From CAVRJC01 sp964505725 (GTDB lineage Bacteria > Actinomycetota > Acidimicrobiia > IMCC26256 > DASPTH01), in NCBI GenBank assembly GCA_964505725.1, contig CAZDJK010000106.1, positions 1-55,260 on the forward strand: a DNA stretch of 55,260 nucleotides. Reading direction: 5' to 3'. This document shows positions 1 to 7,154 of the stretch, piece after piece (the first letter of the stretch is position 1; each line of letters opens with the position of its first letter). The translations under genes and the position numbers were made by a program. The notes below the pieces were generated by a model that was given only the letters and a program-made list of their open reading frames with translations, did not search any database and was not told the DNA's origin.

Positions 1-143
1 CCAGGAGATCGCCGATGCGAGCCATCACGCCAGGCTACTGGTGCCAGCGCATCCGGCGCCGAAGAGGCGCCCGCCACTGCGCTGGTGGCGGCGCAGGGCG
101 CCGCCGTGCCGGGCGCGTGCAGCACAGTCCGAGCGAAGCGAGT

Positions 144-160
144 CGGCGCCGAAGGCGCCG
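144..160 (-). terminator. Hairpin downstream of purH, possible terminator
   Basis: A perfect 7-bp inverted repeat (cggcgcc / ggcgccg) with a 3-nt loop lies 17 nt past the purH stop codon. There is no T-tract on the minus-strand side, so it is not a classical intrinsic terminator, though GC-rich actinobacteria often terminate on bare hairpins. The rest of 1-176 holds no gene I can support; the hexamer ggcgcc recurs at 55-60. Confidence 0.3.
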
Positions 161-176
161 CATAGAAGGGCCGTTG

Positions 177-1688
177 TTAGTGGCGGAAGTGGCGCTCTCC
201 CGTGAAGACCATGGTGATGCCGTGCTCGTCGGCCGCCTCGATCACCTCGGCGTCGCGCACCGACCCGCCGGGCTGGACGACGGCGCTGACCCCGGCGCCG
301 ACGACGGCGTCGAGCCCGTCACGGAACGGGAAGAAGGCATCGCTGGCGCACGCCCCGCCCGCCGCCCGGCCAGCCGCCCGCTCGGCGGCGATCCGGGCCG
401 AGTCGAGCCGGTTCTGCTGCCCGGCGCCGATCCCGACCGCCTGGCTGCCCTTCACCAGCACGATCGCGTTCGACTTCACGTGACCGACGATCCGCCAGGC
501 CAGCTCGGCGTCCCGCCACTCGGCTTCGGTGGGTGCGCGCTTGGTGACGACGCGCCAGTCGTCGCGACCGGCCGCGTAGTTGTGCGCGTCCTGCACGAGG
601 AAGCCTCCCGAGATCTGGCGGTAGTCCCGCGACAACGGTTCCGGCGGCGACGCCTCGAGGAGGCGCGTGTTCTTGCGCTTCTTGCGCAGGGCGTCGACGA
701 CGCCGTCGTCGTAGCCGCGTGCGATCACCACGTCGGCCTGCGGGCCCTCGACCATGCGTTCCGCCGTCGCGGTGTCGATCGGGCGGTTCAGGGCGACGAT
801 CCCGCCGAAGGCCGACCGCTCGTCGCACTCGAGCGCGAGCTGGTACGCGCGGGCGAGGTCGTCGGCGACGGCGACGCCGCAGGGGTTGGCGTGCTTGATG
901 ATGGCGCACACCGGCGCCCCGCCAGCGACCCCGTCGAGGTCGTGCACGAGGCGCCACGCCGCGTCGGCGTCGTACAGGTTCAGGTACGAGAGCGCGACGC
1001 CGCTGTGCTGCACGACCTTGTCCCACCAGCTCGAGGTGCCGACGGCGCGGTAGCGCGCCGCATGCTGGTGCGGGTTCTCGCCGTAGCGGAGCGGCTCGTC
1101 CACGCGCTCGAGCGCGAGGCGGAGGTGCTGCGGCAGCGCGTCGCCGGTCTCGAGCCAGTCGACGATCGCCGCGTCGTACGCGGCCGTGCGCGCGAACGCC
1201 TCCCACGCGAGCGCGCGCCGGGTGTCGGCGCCGATCTCGCCGTGCTCGCGCAGCTCCGCGAGCACCGCGTCGTACTGGTCGGGGCTGGTGACCCCGGCGA
1301 CCCACGCGTGGTTCTTCGCCGCGGCGCGCGTCATGGCGGGACCGCCGATGTCGATGGTCTCGATGTCGGGCGACTCGAAGAACGGGTACAGGTTGCTCAC
1401 GACCATGTCGAACGGCGCGATGCCGTGCTCGTCGAGGTCGGCGAGATGCGACGGCTTGCCGCGGTCGGCGAGGATCCCGCCGTGCACCTTCGGGTGCAGC
1501 GTCACCACCCGGTGCTCGAGCATCTCGGGGAACCCGGTGAGCTCCTCGAGATGCCGGACGGGCACGCCCGACTCCTCGATGGCGCGCGCGGTGCCGCCCG
1601 ACGACACCAGCTCGAAGCCCGCGTCGTGGAGCGCGCGCGCGAAGTCGGCGAGCCCCGTCTTGTCCCACACCGACAACAGTGCGCGCAT
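177..1688 (-). CDS. purH: Bifunctional AICAR formyltransferase / IMP cyclohydrolase PurH
   Basis: Catalyses the last two steps of IMP synthesis: formyl transfer from 10-formyl-THF to AICAR, then ring closure. The 503 residues fit the family (about 510-530). The N-terminal MGS-like cyclohydrolase domain opens with ALLSVWDKTGL; the formyltransferase domain carries the RYGENPHQ motif near residue 203 and IIKHANPCG near 263. It starts at ATG 1688, directly abutting the purN stop codon (purN ends at 1689), so the two form one translationally coupled unit, as in many actinobacteria. Function is certain from the motifs. Confidence 0.97.
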   Translation of the reverse strand: MRALLSVWDKTGLADFARALHDAGFELVSSGGTARAIEESGVPVRHLEELTGFPEMLEHRVVTLHPKVHGGILADRGKPSHLADLDEHGIAPFDMVVSNLYPFFESPDIETIDIGGPAMTRAAAKNHAWVAGVTSPDQYDAVLAELREHGEIGADTRRALAWEAFARTAAYDAAIVDWLETGDALPQHLRLALERVDEPLRYGENPHQHAARYRAVGTSSWWDKVVQHSGVALSYLNLYDADAAWRLVHDLDGVAGGAPVCAIIKHANPCGVAVADDLARAYQLALECDERSAFGGIVALNRPIDTATAERMVEGPQADVVIARGYDDGVVDALRKKRKNTRLLEASPPEPLSRDYRQISGGFLVQDAHNYAAGRDDWRVVTKRAPTEAEWRDAELAWRIVGHVKSNAIVLVKGSQAVGIGAGQQNRLDSARIAAERAAGRAAGGACASDAFFPFRDGLDAVVGAGVSAVVQPGGSVRDAEVIEAADEHGITMVFTGERHFRH

Positions 1689-2264
1689 TCAGCTTCTCGC
1701 TGGGGCGGCGGGTGCCTCGACGAGCTGCCGCAGCACTTCGGGGTAGATGCGCCGCTCCACTTCCTTGATCCGCTCGTGGAGCGTCTCGACGGTGTCGTCG
1801 TCGAGCACTGGCACCGCCTCCTGGGCGAGGATGGGGCCGTCGTCCACCTCGAGCCGGGCCACGTGCACGGTGCACCCGGTGACCTTCACGCCGGCGGCGA
1901 GCGCGTCCTCCACCGCGTGCCAGCCCTTGAACGCCGGGAGCAGCGCCGGGTGCGTGTTGACGATCCGGTCGGGGTAGGCGTCGTGGATCGGCTTCTCGAG
2001 GATCGTGCCGAACCCGGCCATCGCCACGAGATCGACGTCGTGGCGCGCGAGCGCGTCGACAACGTCGTGCGTGTACGCCACGCGGTCGAAGTCGGCGCCG
2101 AAGCTCGTGCGCTCGACGACCTCCGCGGGAACCCCGGCGTCGGCCGCGACGTCGGTGGCGCGACACGCGCGATCGACGACCACGACCGCGACGGGGAGCT
2201 TTGCGTCGAGCATGGCGCGGAGGTTCGTGCCGCTGCCCGACGCGAGCACTCCGATCCGCCTCAC
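1689..2264 (-). CDS. purN: Phosphoribosylglycinamide formyltransferase PurN
   Basis: Folate-dependent GAR transformylase of purine synthesis, 191 residues, normal length. The N-terminus IGVLASGSGTNL is the phosphate-binding loop, and NTHPALLPAF holds the catalytic Asn-His pair; the downstream Asp is in EVDDGPIL. The GTG start at 2264 has no Shine-Dalgarno sequence, but a TACGGT box lies 6 nt upstream, which suggests a leaderless mRNA beginning at the start codon. It is the first gene of the purN-purH unit. Confidence 0.96.
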   Translation of the reverse strand: MRRIGVLASGSGTNLRAMLDAKLPVAVVVVDRACRATDVAADAGVPAEVVERTSFGADFDRVAYTHDVVDALARHDVDLVAMAGFGTILEKPIHDAYPDRIVNTHPALLPAFKGWHAVEDALAAGVKVTGCTVHVARLEVDDGPILAQEAVPVLDDDTVETLHERIKEVERRIYPEVLRQLVEAPAAPARS

Positions 2265-2270
2265 GAGGGA

Positions 2271-2276
2271 ACCGTA
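2271..2276 (-). promoter_or_regulatory. Putative -10 box of leaderless purN
   Basis: TACGGT on the minus strand, 6 nt before the purN GTG. The spacing puts the transcription start at or next to the start codon. No convincing -35 hexamer was seen. The same arrangement precedes four other unit-opening genes in this window. Confidence 0.45.
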
Positions 2277-2298
2277 GCCGAGCCCACCGGCGGCGTCG

Positions 2299-2316
2299 GG
2301 GGTCTTCGGAGACCCC
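2299..2316. promoter_or_regulatory. Hairpin between purN and the divergent membrane gene
   Basis: Perfect 7-bp stem ggggtct / agacccc with a TCGG loop. It lies 35 nt upstream of purN and 86 nt upstream of the plus-strand gene at 2402. It could be a regulator site or leader structure; it has no U-tract on either strand. Confidence 0.3.
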
Positions 2317-2401
2317 GAAATCCTTGAAGTCAGGCGGGCCGCGTGGTCAGATGGTGCGATTGCCCGGGCGAGTTCGCCGGGCTCCTAGCGGAGGACAGGT
2401 G

Positions 2402-2893
2402 ATGGACCTCAACAAGCTCAACACGGGCGACAAGATCATGGGGGTCAGCGGCATCTTGTTGCTCGTCTTCTCGTTCTTTCCCTGGCTCGGTTTCTCGGTC
2501 GGTTCGCTCTCCGAGTCGTCGAGCGCGTGGTCGTTCACGCTGTGCTGGCTCGCGGTGATCCTCGGAATCCTCGACGTCGTCTACGTGGCGCTCAAGGCCA
2601 GCGACACGCGACTGCCCGACCTCGGCGGCATCACCTGGGTCCAGATCGCGCTCATCCTCGCCGTCGTCGCGTTCGTGTTCATCCTCATCAAGGTCATCGC
2701 CGGACCGGGTACCCACGGCGTGAGCCTCGCCGGCACCGGCGTGTCGAAGGACCGCAAGGTCGGCATCTTCCTCGGCCTGCTCGCCTCGATCGGGCTCGTG
2801 GCCGGCGCCTACATGAGCGCCAAGGAGGCGGGGGACCTCCCCGGCTCGCTCGGCGGCAAGAGCGCGGGGGGCGCTGCACCGCCGAGCGCCTGA
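2402..2893 (+). CDS. Small four-helix membrane protein, unknown function
   Basis: 163 residues with about four hydrophobic segments: roughly 14-33, 45-65, 78-100 and 124-142. A Gly/Ala/Ser/Pro-rich tail follows. The start is set by ATG 2402, preceded by GGAGG at 7 nt; the open frame runs upstream but only as the antisense shadow of purN. The layout (four segments, cytosolic tail) resembles small actinobacterial DUF-type membrane proteins, but I do not recognise the family. A second membrane protein follows at 2952, probably co-transcribed. Confidence 0.75.
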   Translation: MDLNKLNTGDKIMGVSGILLLVFSFFPWLGFSVGSLSESSSAWSFTLCWLAVILGILDVVYVALKASDTRLPDLGGITWVQIALILAVVAFVFILIKVIAGPGTHGVSLAGTGVSKDRKVGIFLGLLASIGLVAGAYMSAKEAGDLPGSLGGKSAGGAAPPSA

Positions 2894-2915
2894 GACAGCC
2901 GCTCGCCGCGAACGT

Positions 2916-2947
2916 CTCTCGTCCCGGAAGCCGAACCGGGAGGAGAG
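2916..2947 (+). promoter_or_regulatory. Hairpin that buries the Shine-Dalgarno of the 2952 gene
   Basis: The arms 2916-2927 and 2936-2947 pair over 11 of 12 positions (one G-G mismatch) around an 8-nt loop. The 3' arm contains GGGAGGAG, the Shine-Dalgarno of the GTG start at 2952. Translation of that gene may therefore depend on opening the hairpin, for example by ribosomes or a ligand; the mechanism is inference. Confidence 0.45.
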
Positions 2948-2951
2948 CAGA

Positions 2952-4073
2952 GTGTCCTACAAGATCGGTACTACCGGCGTCCCGCGTCTGGGCTGGCGGG
3001 TCGCACACCGGCCCCCGCCGGGCTTCGCTCACGCGCTCGGAGCAGCCGCCGGGGTGTTCGCCGTTGTCGCGGTCGTCGCGTTCGTGATCGAGGTGTCGAG
3101 CAGCGACCCGACCGCGCCCGGCGTCGGCGCGGCCGCGTCGCTCGTTCTGCTCGCGGTGTTCGCTGGGCGCGGCGCGCCCGGGCCCCTCCGCTCCGCGTGC
3201 GTCAGCACCATCGTGCTCGGTGTACCGATCGTGTGGCTCTTCGCGTTCGCCGGCGGCGGGAACGGTGACGGCACGGAGATCCGCGGTCTGCTCCTGCTCA
3301 CGCTGCTCTCCTACGCGTCGCTGTACCTGGTCGGCTGGACGCGCGGGCGCGCGGTGCTCCTCGCCGGTGCGCTGATCGTCCTGGCGAGCTGGCTCGGCTT
3401 CGAGGTCGCCGGGAGCAACAGCACCGCGGTCGTGCCCTTCCAGGACCGCATCTCGAGCCCCAGCGCCTCGAATCGGCTGCGGCTCGGGAGCGCGAGCTCA
3501 TTCTCCACCGGCCCCGGCACGAACACCGAGAAGGCCGACGACGCGAGCGACTCGACCGCCGCGGTGTCGCTCGTGCTCGGGCTCGGGTTCCTCGGTGCCG
3601 GCGCGGCGCTCGACCGGCGCCGGCTCGACGGTGCCGCCACTCCGTTCGTCGCCGTCGGGGCCATCGAGACCATCCTGGGTGCGGTGATCCTCGGCGCGGA
3701 CACGAGCGTCGCCGCGGGCGGTGTCGCCGCGGTCCTGGCCGGCGGAGCGGTGGGGCTTGTCGCCACCCGCGGGCGCGGCCGACGCGCCACCACGTGGACG
3801 GCCGTGCTCACCGTGTTCGGCGGGCTCGTCGCCGTGCTCGCGGCGGTCTCCCCCGACGACCCCGCGGGCGTCGGCGGGATCGCTCTCGTGTTCGCGATCA
3901 TCCTCGGATGGGTCGCATGGAGGCTCGCGCCACGCCTCGGCGAGCCCGACGACGGCGACGACCGTGACCCGGTTTCGCCGCCTCCGCCGCCCGCCGCAGG
4001 CGCCGCTCCCGCACCCCGTGTCCCCCGCCCGATGTCCCGGACCCGAGGCGCGCTACCGGGCCCTGGTCGGTGA
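2952..4073 (+). CDS. Polytopic membrane protein, unknown function
   Basis: 373 residues with about nine hydrophobic segments in two groups: roughly 28-150 (four or five helices) and 205-330 (four or five helices). A polar Ser/Thr/Asp-rich stretch of about 40 residues separates them, and a Pro/Ala-rich cytosolic tail follows. GTG 2952 has a strong GGGAGGAG site, which is locked in the hairpin at 2916-2947. No transporter or enzyme motif was recognised. It follows the small membrane gene at 2402 by 58 nt and may share its transcript. Confidence 0.7.
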   Translation: MSYKIGTTGVPRLGWRVAHRPPPGFAHALGAAAGVFAVVAVVAFVIEVSSSDPTAPGVGAAASLVLLAVFAGRGAPGPLRSACVSTIVLGVPIVWLFAFAGGGNGDGTEIRGLLLLTLLSYASLYLVGWTRGRAVLLAGALIVLASWLGFEVAGSNSTAVVPFQDRISSPSASNRLRLGSASSFSTGPGTNTEKADDASDSTAAVSLVLGLGFLGAGAALDRRRLDGAATPFVAVGAIETILGAVILGADTSVAAGGVAAVLAGGAVGLVATRGRGRRATTWTAVLTVFGGLVAVLAAVSPDDPAGVGGIALVFAIILGWVAWRLAPRLGEPDDGDDRDPVSPPPPPAAGAAPAPRVPRPMSRTRGALPGPGR

Positions 4074-4116
4074 CGTTGCCGGCGTCGACCGGCACGAGCA
4101 GCGTCTCGCGCGCCAC

Positions 4117-4527
4117 ATGGCTGTGCTCCGGCGCGACCTACGCGCACTCCACGAGCGGATGTGGCCCACCGGTGCAGGGCTCTCCGGCAAGTCGCGCCGA
4201 CCGCGCATCGGAGGCCCATCGCCGATCCCGCCTCCGGCTCGCGACGCGCTCGCGCTGTCGGGCCGCCACCTGCGCTACGCCGCGCTCGGCGTCCTGATGC
4301 GCGCCGAGCAGCCGCTCTCGCTCACGGAAGTGCACCGCGCCTTGCACCTCACGGGATACCGGATCGCGGGACCCCGACCGGTCAAGCGGCTGGCTGATGC
4401 GCTCGGCTACGAGCACGACCACGGCCGCGCGCGCCGGGTGTCCCGCGGTGTGTACCAGGTCGGAGAGCTGAGCCCGGCACGTCGGCGGCGCGCGTTCGAC
4501 GCGAGCCGAACGCGCCGCGTGTCATAG
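4117..4527 (+). CDS. Winged-helix-like basic protein, unknown function
   Basis: 136 residues if ATG 4117 is used; the frame is open further upstream (through about 3721), so the start is uncertain, and no good ribosome site was seen. The C-terminal half, from about 47, reads LSGRHLRYAALGVL, then a helix-turn-helix-like stretch ending in a basic wing (RARRVSRGVYQVG). This resembles an HTH found in actinobacterial recombination or regulatory proteins; the specific role is unknown. It is very Arg-rich. Its stop overlaps the sucD stop codon tail to tail by 6 nt. Confidence 0.6.
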   Translation: MAVLRRDLRALHERMWPTGAGLSGKSRRPRIGGPSPIPPPARDALALSGRHLRYAALGVLMRAEQPLSLTEVHRALHLTGYRIAGPRPVKRLADALGYEHDHGRARRVSRGVYQVGELSPARRRRAFDASRTRRVS

Positions 4528-5406
4528 CTTCGCGACCACCCCGGCCATCAGCTCGCCGGCTTCCGTGGGGTTCATGCCGACGAGCGCGCCCGCATCGCGC
4601 AGCGCCTCGATCTTGGCCGCCGCGGTGCCCTTGCCGCCGCTCACGATGGCGCCGGCATGACCCATCTTCTTCCCCGGCGGCGCGGTGACGCCGGCCACGT
4701 AGGCGACGAGCGGCTTCGACATCTCCGCTTTCGCGAACGCGGCCGCCTCCTCCTCCGCGGAGCCCCCGATCTCCCCGATCATCATCACCGCGCGCGTCTC
4801 GGGGTCGGCCTCGAAGGCGCGGAGGCAGTCGATGAAGCTGGTGCCGGGAACGGGGTCGCCGCCGATGCCCACGCAGGTGGTCACGCCGATGTCCTTCTGC
4901 TTCAGCTCGTACAACGCCTGGTACGTGAGGGTGCCCGAGCGGCTCACGATGCCGACCGGGCCGCCCTCCTTGGCGATGTGGCCCGCGGTGATCCCGATGT
5001 TGCACTTCCCGGGGCTGATGATGCCCGGGCAGTTCGGCCCGAGCAGGCGCGTGGAGGGGAAGTCGCGCCGCAGCTTGTTGAAGAACCACGCCTCGTCGTG
5101 TGCAGGCACCCCCTCGGTGATGCACACGACGAATGCAATCCCGGCTTCGGCCGCCTCGATCACCGCATCGCGCACGCCCGGCGCGGGGATGAAGATGCAC
5201 GACGCATTGGCGCCGGTCTCCTCGATCGCGTCGGCCACCGACGCGAACACAGGGATCCCGGCGACGTCGGTGCCCGCCTTCTTCGGGTTGGTGCCGCCGA
5301 CGACCTGGGTCCCGTAGTCGCGGTTGAGCGGACCATAGAAGCTGCCCTGGCCGCCGGTGAGGCCCTGGTAGACGACCTTCGTGCTCTCGTCGACGAAGAT
5401 GCTCAC
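4522..5406 (-). CDS. sucD: Succinyl-CoA synthetase alpha subunit
   Basis: Makes succinate and NTP from succinyl-CoA in the TCA cycle with SucC. 294 residues, normal length. The N-terminal CoA-binding Rossmann domain carries the TGGQGSFYG motif; LLGPNCPGIISP and the catalytic phospho-histidine in GHAGAIVSGG (about 250-260) are intact. GTG 5406 overlaps the sucC stop as GTGA, so the start is fixed by coupling. Its 3' end overlaps the convergent gene at 4117-4527. Confidence 0.96.
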   Translation of the reverse strand: MSIFVDESTKVVYQGLTGGQGSFYGPLNRDYGTQVVGGTNPKKAGTDVAGIPVFASVADAIEETGANASCIFIPAPGVRDAVIEAAEAGIAFVVCITEGVPAHDEAWFFNKLRRDFPSTRLLGPNCPGIISPGKCNIGITAGHIAKEGGPVGIVSRSGTLTYQALYELKQKDIGVTTCVGIGGDPVPGTSFIDCLRAFEADPETRAVMMIGEIGGSAEEEAAAFAKAEMSKPLVAYVAGVTAPPGKKMGHAGAIVSGGKGTAAAKIEALRDAGALVGMNPTEAGELMAGVVAKL

Positions 5407-6551
5407 TTCGCCTCCCCCGCAAGCTCGACCGCGCGCCGGGCTGCGTCGAGCATCGTCGGTTGCATCTGCAGCCGGTCCGAGAGGTGCGGCTCGAGGATGG
5501 CTCGGCCCTCGTCGGCGTTCGTGCCGTCGAGCCGGATCACGATCGGTGCCTCGATCCGGACCCGCTCGAGCGCCTGCACGATCCCGTTCGCCACTTCCTC
5601 GCCCTTCGTGATCCCGCCGAAGATGTTGATGAAGATCGAGCGCACGTTCTCGTCGCTCGTGATCACCTCGAGCGCGCCCGCCATGACGTCGGCGTTCGCA
5701 CCACCGCCGATGTCGAGGAAGTTCGCCGGCGACCCCCCGACCTGGTTGACGATGTCGACCGTGCTCATCGCGAGCCCGGCCCCGTTGGCGATGACGCCCA
5801 CCGAGCCGTCGAGGCCCACGTACTGCAGGCCCCGCTGGTGCGCGAACTGCTCGCGCGCGTCGCGTACCTGGGTCGAGTCGTACTCGACGTACTCGGGGTG
5901 CCGGAACACCGCGTTGTCGTCGAGGGTGACCTTGGCGTCGAGCGCGTGCACCCGGCCGTCGGGCGTGAGGATGAGCGGATTGATCTCGACGAGATCGGCG
6001 TCGGCCTCGACGTAGGCGCGGTAGAGGTTCGACAGCACTTCGACCGTCCCGTCGACGGCCTCGGCGTCGAGCGCGGCCGCCTCGACCCACTCCCGACAGG
6101 CAGCCTCGTCCAGACCGTCGACCGGGTCGATGTGCAGCCGTGCGATCGCTTCGGGGTTCGCGGCCGCCACCTGTTCGATCTCGACGCCGCCCTGCGCCGA
6201 CAGCATGCCGAGGTGGAGCTTCGCGGCACGGTCGAGGGTGAACGACGCGTAGTACTCCTGCGCGATGTCGCTCGCCTTCTCGATCCACAGGACCTCGACG
6301 ATGTGGCCCTTGATGTCCATGCCGAGGATGTTCCCGGCGTGCAGACGCACCTCGTCGGCGTCGGCGGCGAGCTTGATCCCACCCGCCTTGCCGCGGCCGC
6401 CGACCTGGACCTGGGCCTTGACCACGACCGGGTAGCCGATGCGGTCTGCCGCTTCCACCGCCTCCGCGACGGTGTCGACGGGGGCACCCGGCGAGACGGG
6501 AATCCCGTAGCGCGCGAACAGCTGCTTGCCCTGGTACTCGAAGAGATCCAT
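5403..6551 (-). CDS. sucC: Succinyl-CoA synthetase beta subunit
   Basis: ATP-grasp subunit that binds nucleotide and succinate, 382 residues (E. coli 388). It begins MDLFEYQGKQLFARYGIPV, with the ATP-grasp Lys in PVVVKAQVQVGGRGKAGG and C-terminal FINIFGGITKGEEVA. ATG 6551 is preceded by GAGAGGAG, an 8-nt spacer. The leader contains a perfect 7-bp hairpin at 6572-6590. A much longer upstream frame exists but belongs to antisense coding. Confidence 0.97.
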   Translation of the reverse strand: MDLFEYQGKQLFARYGIPVSPGAPVDTVAEAVEAADRIGYPVVVKAQVQVGGRGKAGGIKLAADADEVRLHAGNILGMDIKGHIVEVLWIEKASDIAQEYYASFTLDRAAKLHLGMLSAQGGVEIEQVAAANPEAIARLHIDPVDGLDEAACREWVEAAALDAEAVDGTVEVLSNLYRAYVEADADLVEINPLILTPDGRVHALDAKVTLDDNAVFRHPEYVEYDSTQVRDAREQFAHQRGLQYVGLDGSVGVIANGAGLAMSTVDIVNQVGGSPANFLDIGGGANADVMAGALEVITSDENVRSIFINIFGGITKGEEVANGIVQALERVRIEAPIVIRLDGTNADEGRAILEPHLSDRLQMQPTMLDAARRAVELAGEAK

Positions 6552-6571
6552 GCGCTCCTCTCGGCACTCCT

Positions 6572-6590
6572 GGTTCCCGGGGAGGGAACC
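6572..6590 (-). promoter_or_regulatory. Hairpin in the sucC-sucD leader
   Basis: Perfect 7-bp inverted repeat GGTTCCC / GGGAACC with a 5-nt loop, 20 nt upstream of the sucC start and just above its Shine-Dalgarno. It could be an operator palindrome or an mRNA structure. Nothing identifies the regulator. Confidence 0.35.
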
Positions 6591-6680
6591 GGGAAATGCT
6601 GTCGGATCGCGCCGAGGCACACAAACCGTGGGCCCGAGTGGACATTTCGCCGGTCCGCGCCATACACCTGGAGCGTGGCC

Positions 6681-7127
6681 GTGTCGCGCTCCGACGCCCG
6701 CATCCTGCTCGTGGCCACGGTGGCGGTGGTGTTCGCGGGGCTGGTGGTGGCCGCGGTGCTGCTGATCGCAACCGGTGAGGGCGGCAGCCCGACGACGTAC
6801 GCGCCGTTCGAGGCGGGGAGCGCCCACGCCCTGAAGAGCCAGCTGCAGGACGGCGGACCGTTCTACGTGGCCGATCCCTTCGGCGGCAGGCGCAGCATCC
6901 TCTTCGCGCTCGAGGACGGCAAGGTCGTGGCGCTCTCCAACGTCGCGCCCGGCACCGAGAGTTGCATGGTGCGCTGGAAGGGTTCGATCAACCGGTTCGT
7001 CGACTGCCACGGCATGCGGTACACGAGCACCGGGCTCGACCGCTTCCAGACGAGCCTCCCCGTCGTGGGCCCCGACAAGGGTCTGCTCCTGGTCGACCTC
7101 CGCCACAAGCTCCCTGCGCCGCAGTGA
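6681..7127 (+). CDS. Membrane-anchored Rieske-fold-like protein lacking the cluster ligands
   Basis: 148 residues: a short cytosolic N-terminus, one transmembrane helix (about 8-30), then an exported domain. The region 72-128 follows the Rieske pattern. C95 and C109 match the two disulfide cysteines of bc1/b6f Rieske proteins, and H110-G111 match the HG of box 2. The first-box Cys and His and the first Cys of box 2 are absent, so a [2Fe-2S] cluster cannot be held in the usual way. GTG 6681 has GGAG at 7 nt; GTG 6675 is also in frame but too close to it. It is transcribed divergently from sucC. Confidence 0.7.
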   Translation: MSRSDARILLVATVAVVFAGLVVAAVLLIATGEGGSPTTYAPFEAGSAHALKSQLQDGGPFYVADPFGGRRSILFALEDGKVVALSNVAPGTESCMVRWKGSINRFVDCHGMRYTSTGLDRFQTSLPVVGPDKGLLLVDLRHKLPAPQ

Positions 7128-7154
7128 CCGGCGCCGGCCTCACCGGCAGCCGCG

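Noticed and set aside
15..2327. 770-residue plus-strand open frame
   Set aside because: It is antisense to purH and purN, which have complete catalytic motifs; its protein is Arg/Val/Asp-rich shadow sequence typical of high-GC DNA.
7128..7137. Palindrome CCGGCGCCGG between two convergent genes as a terminator
   Set aside because: No loop and no T-tract; such palindromes are expected by chance at this GC content.
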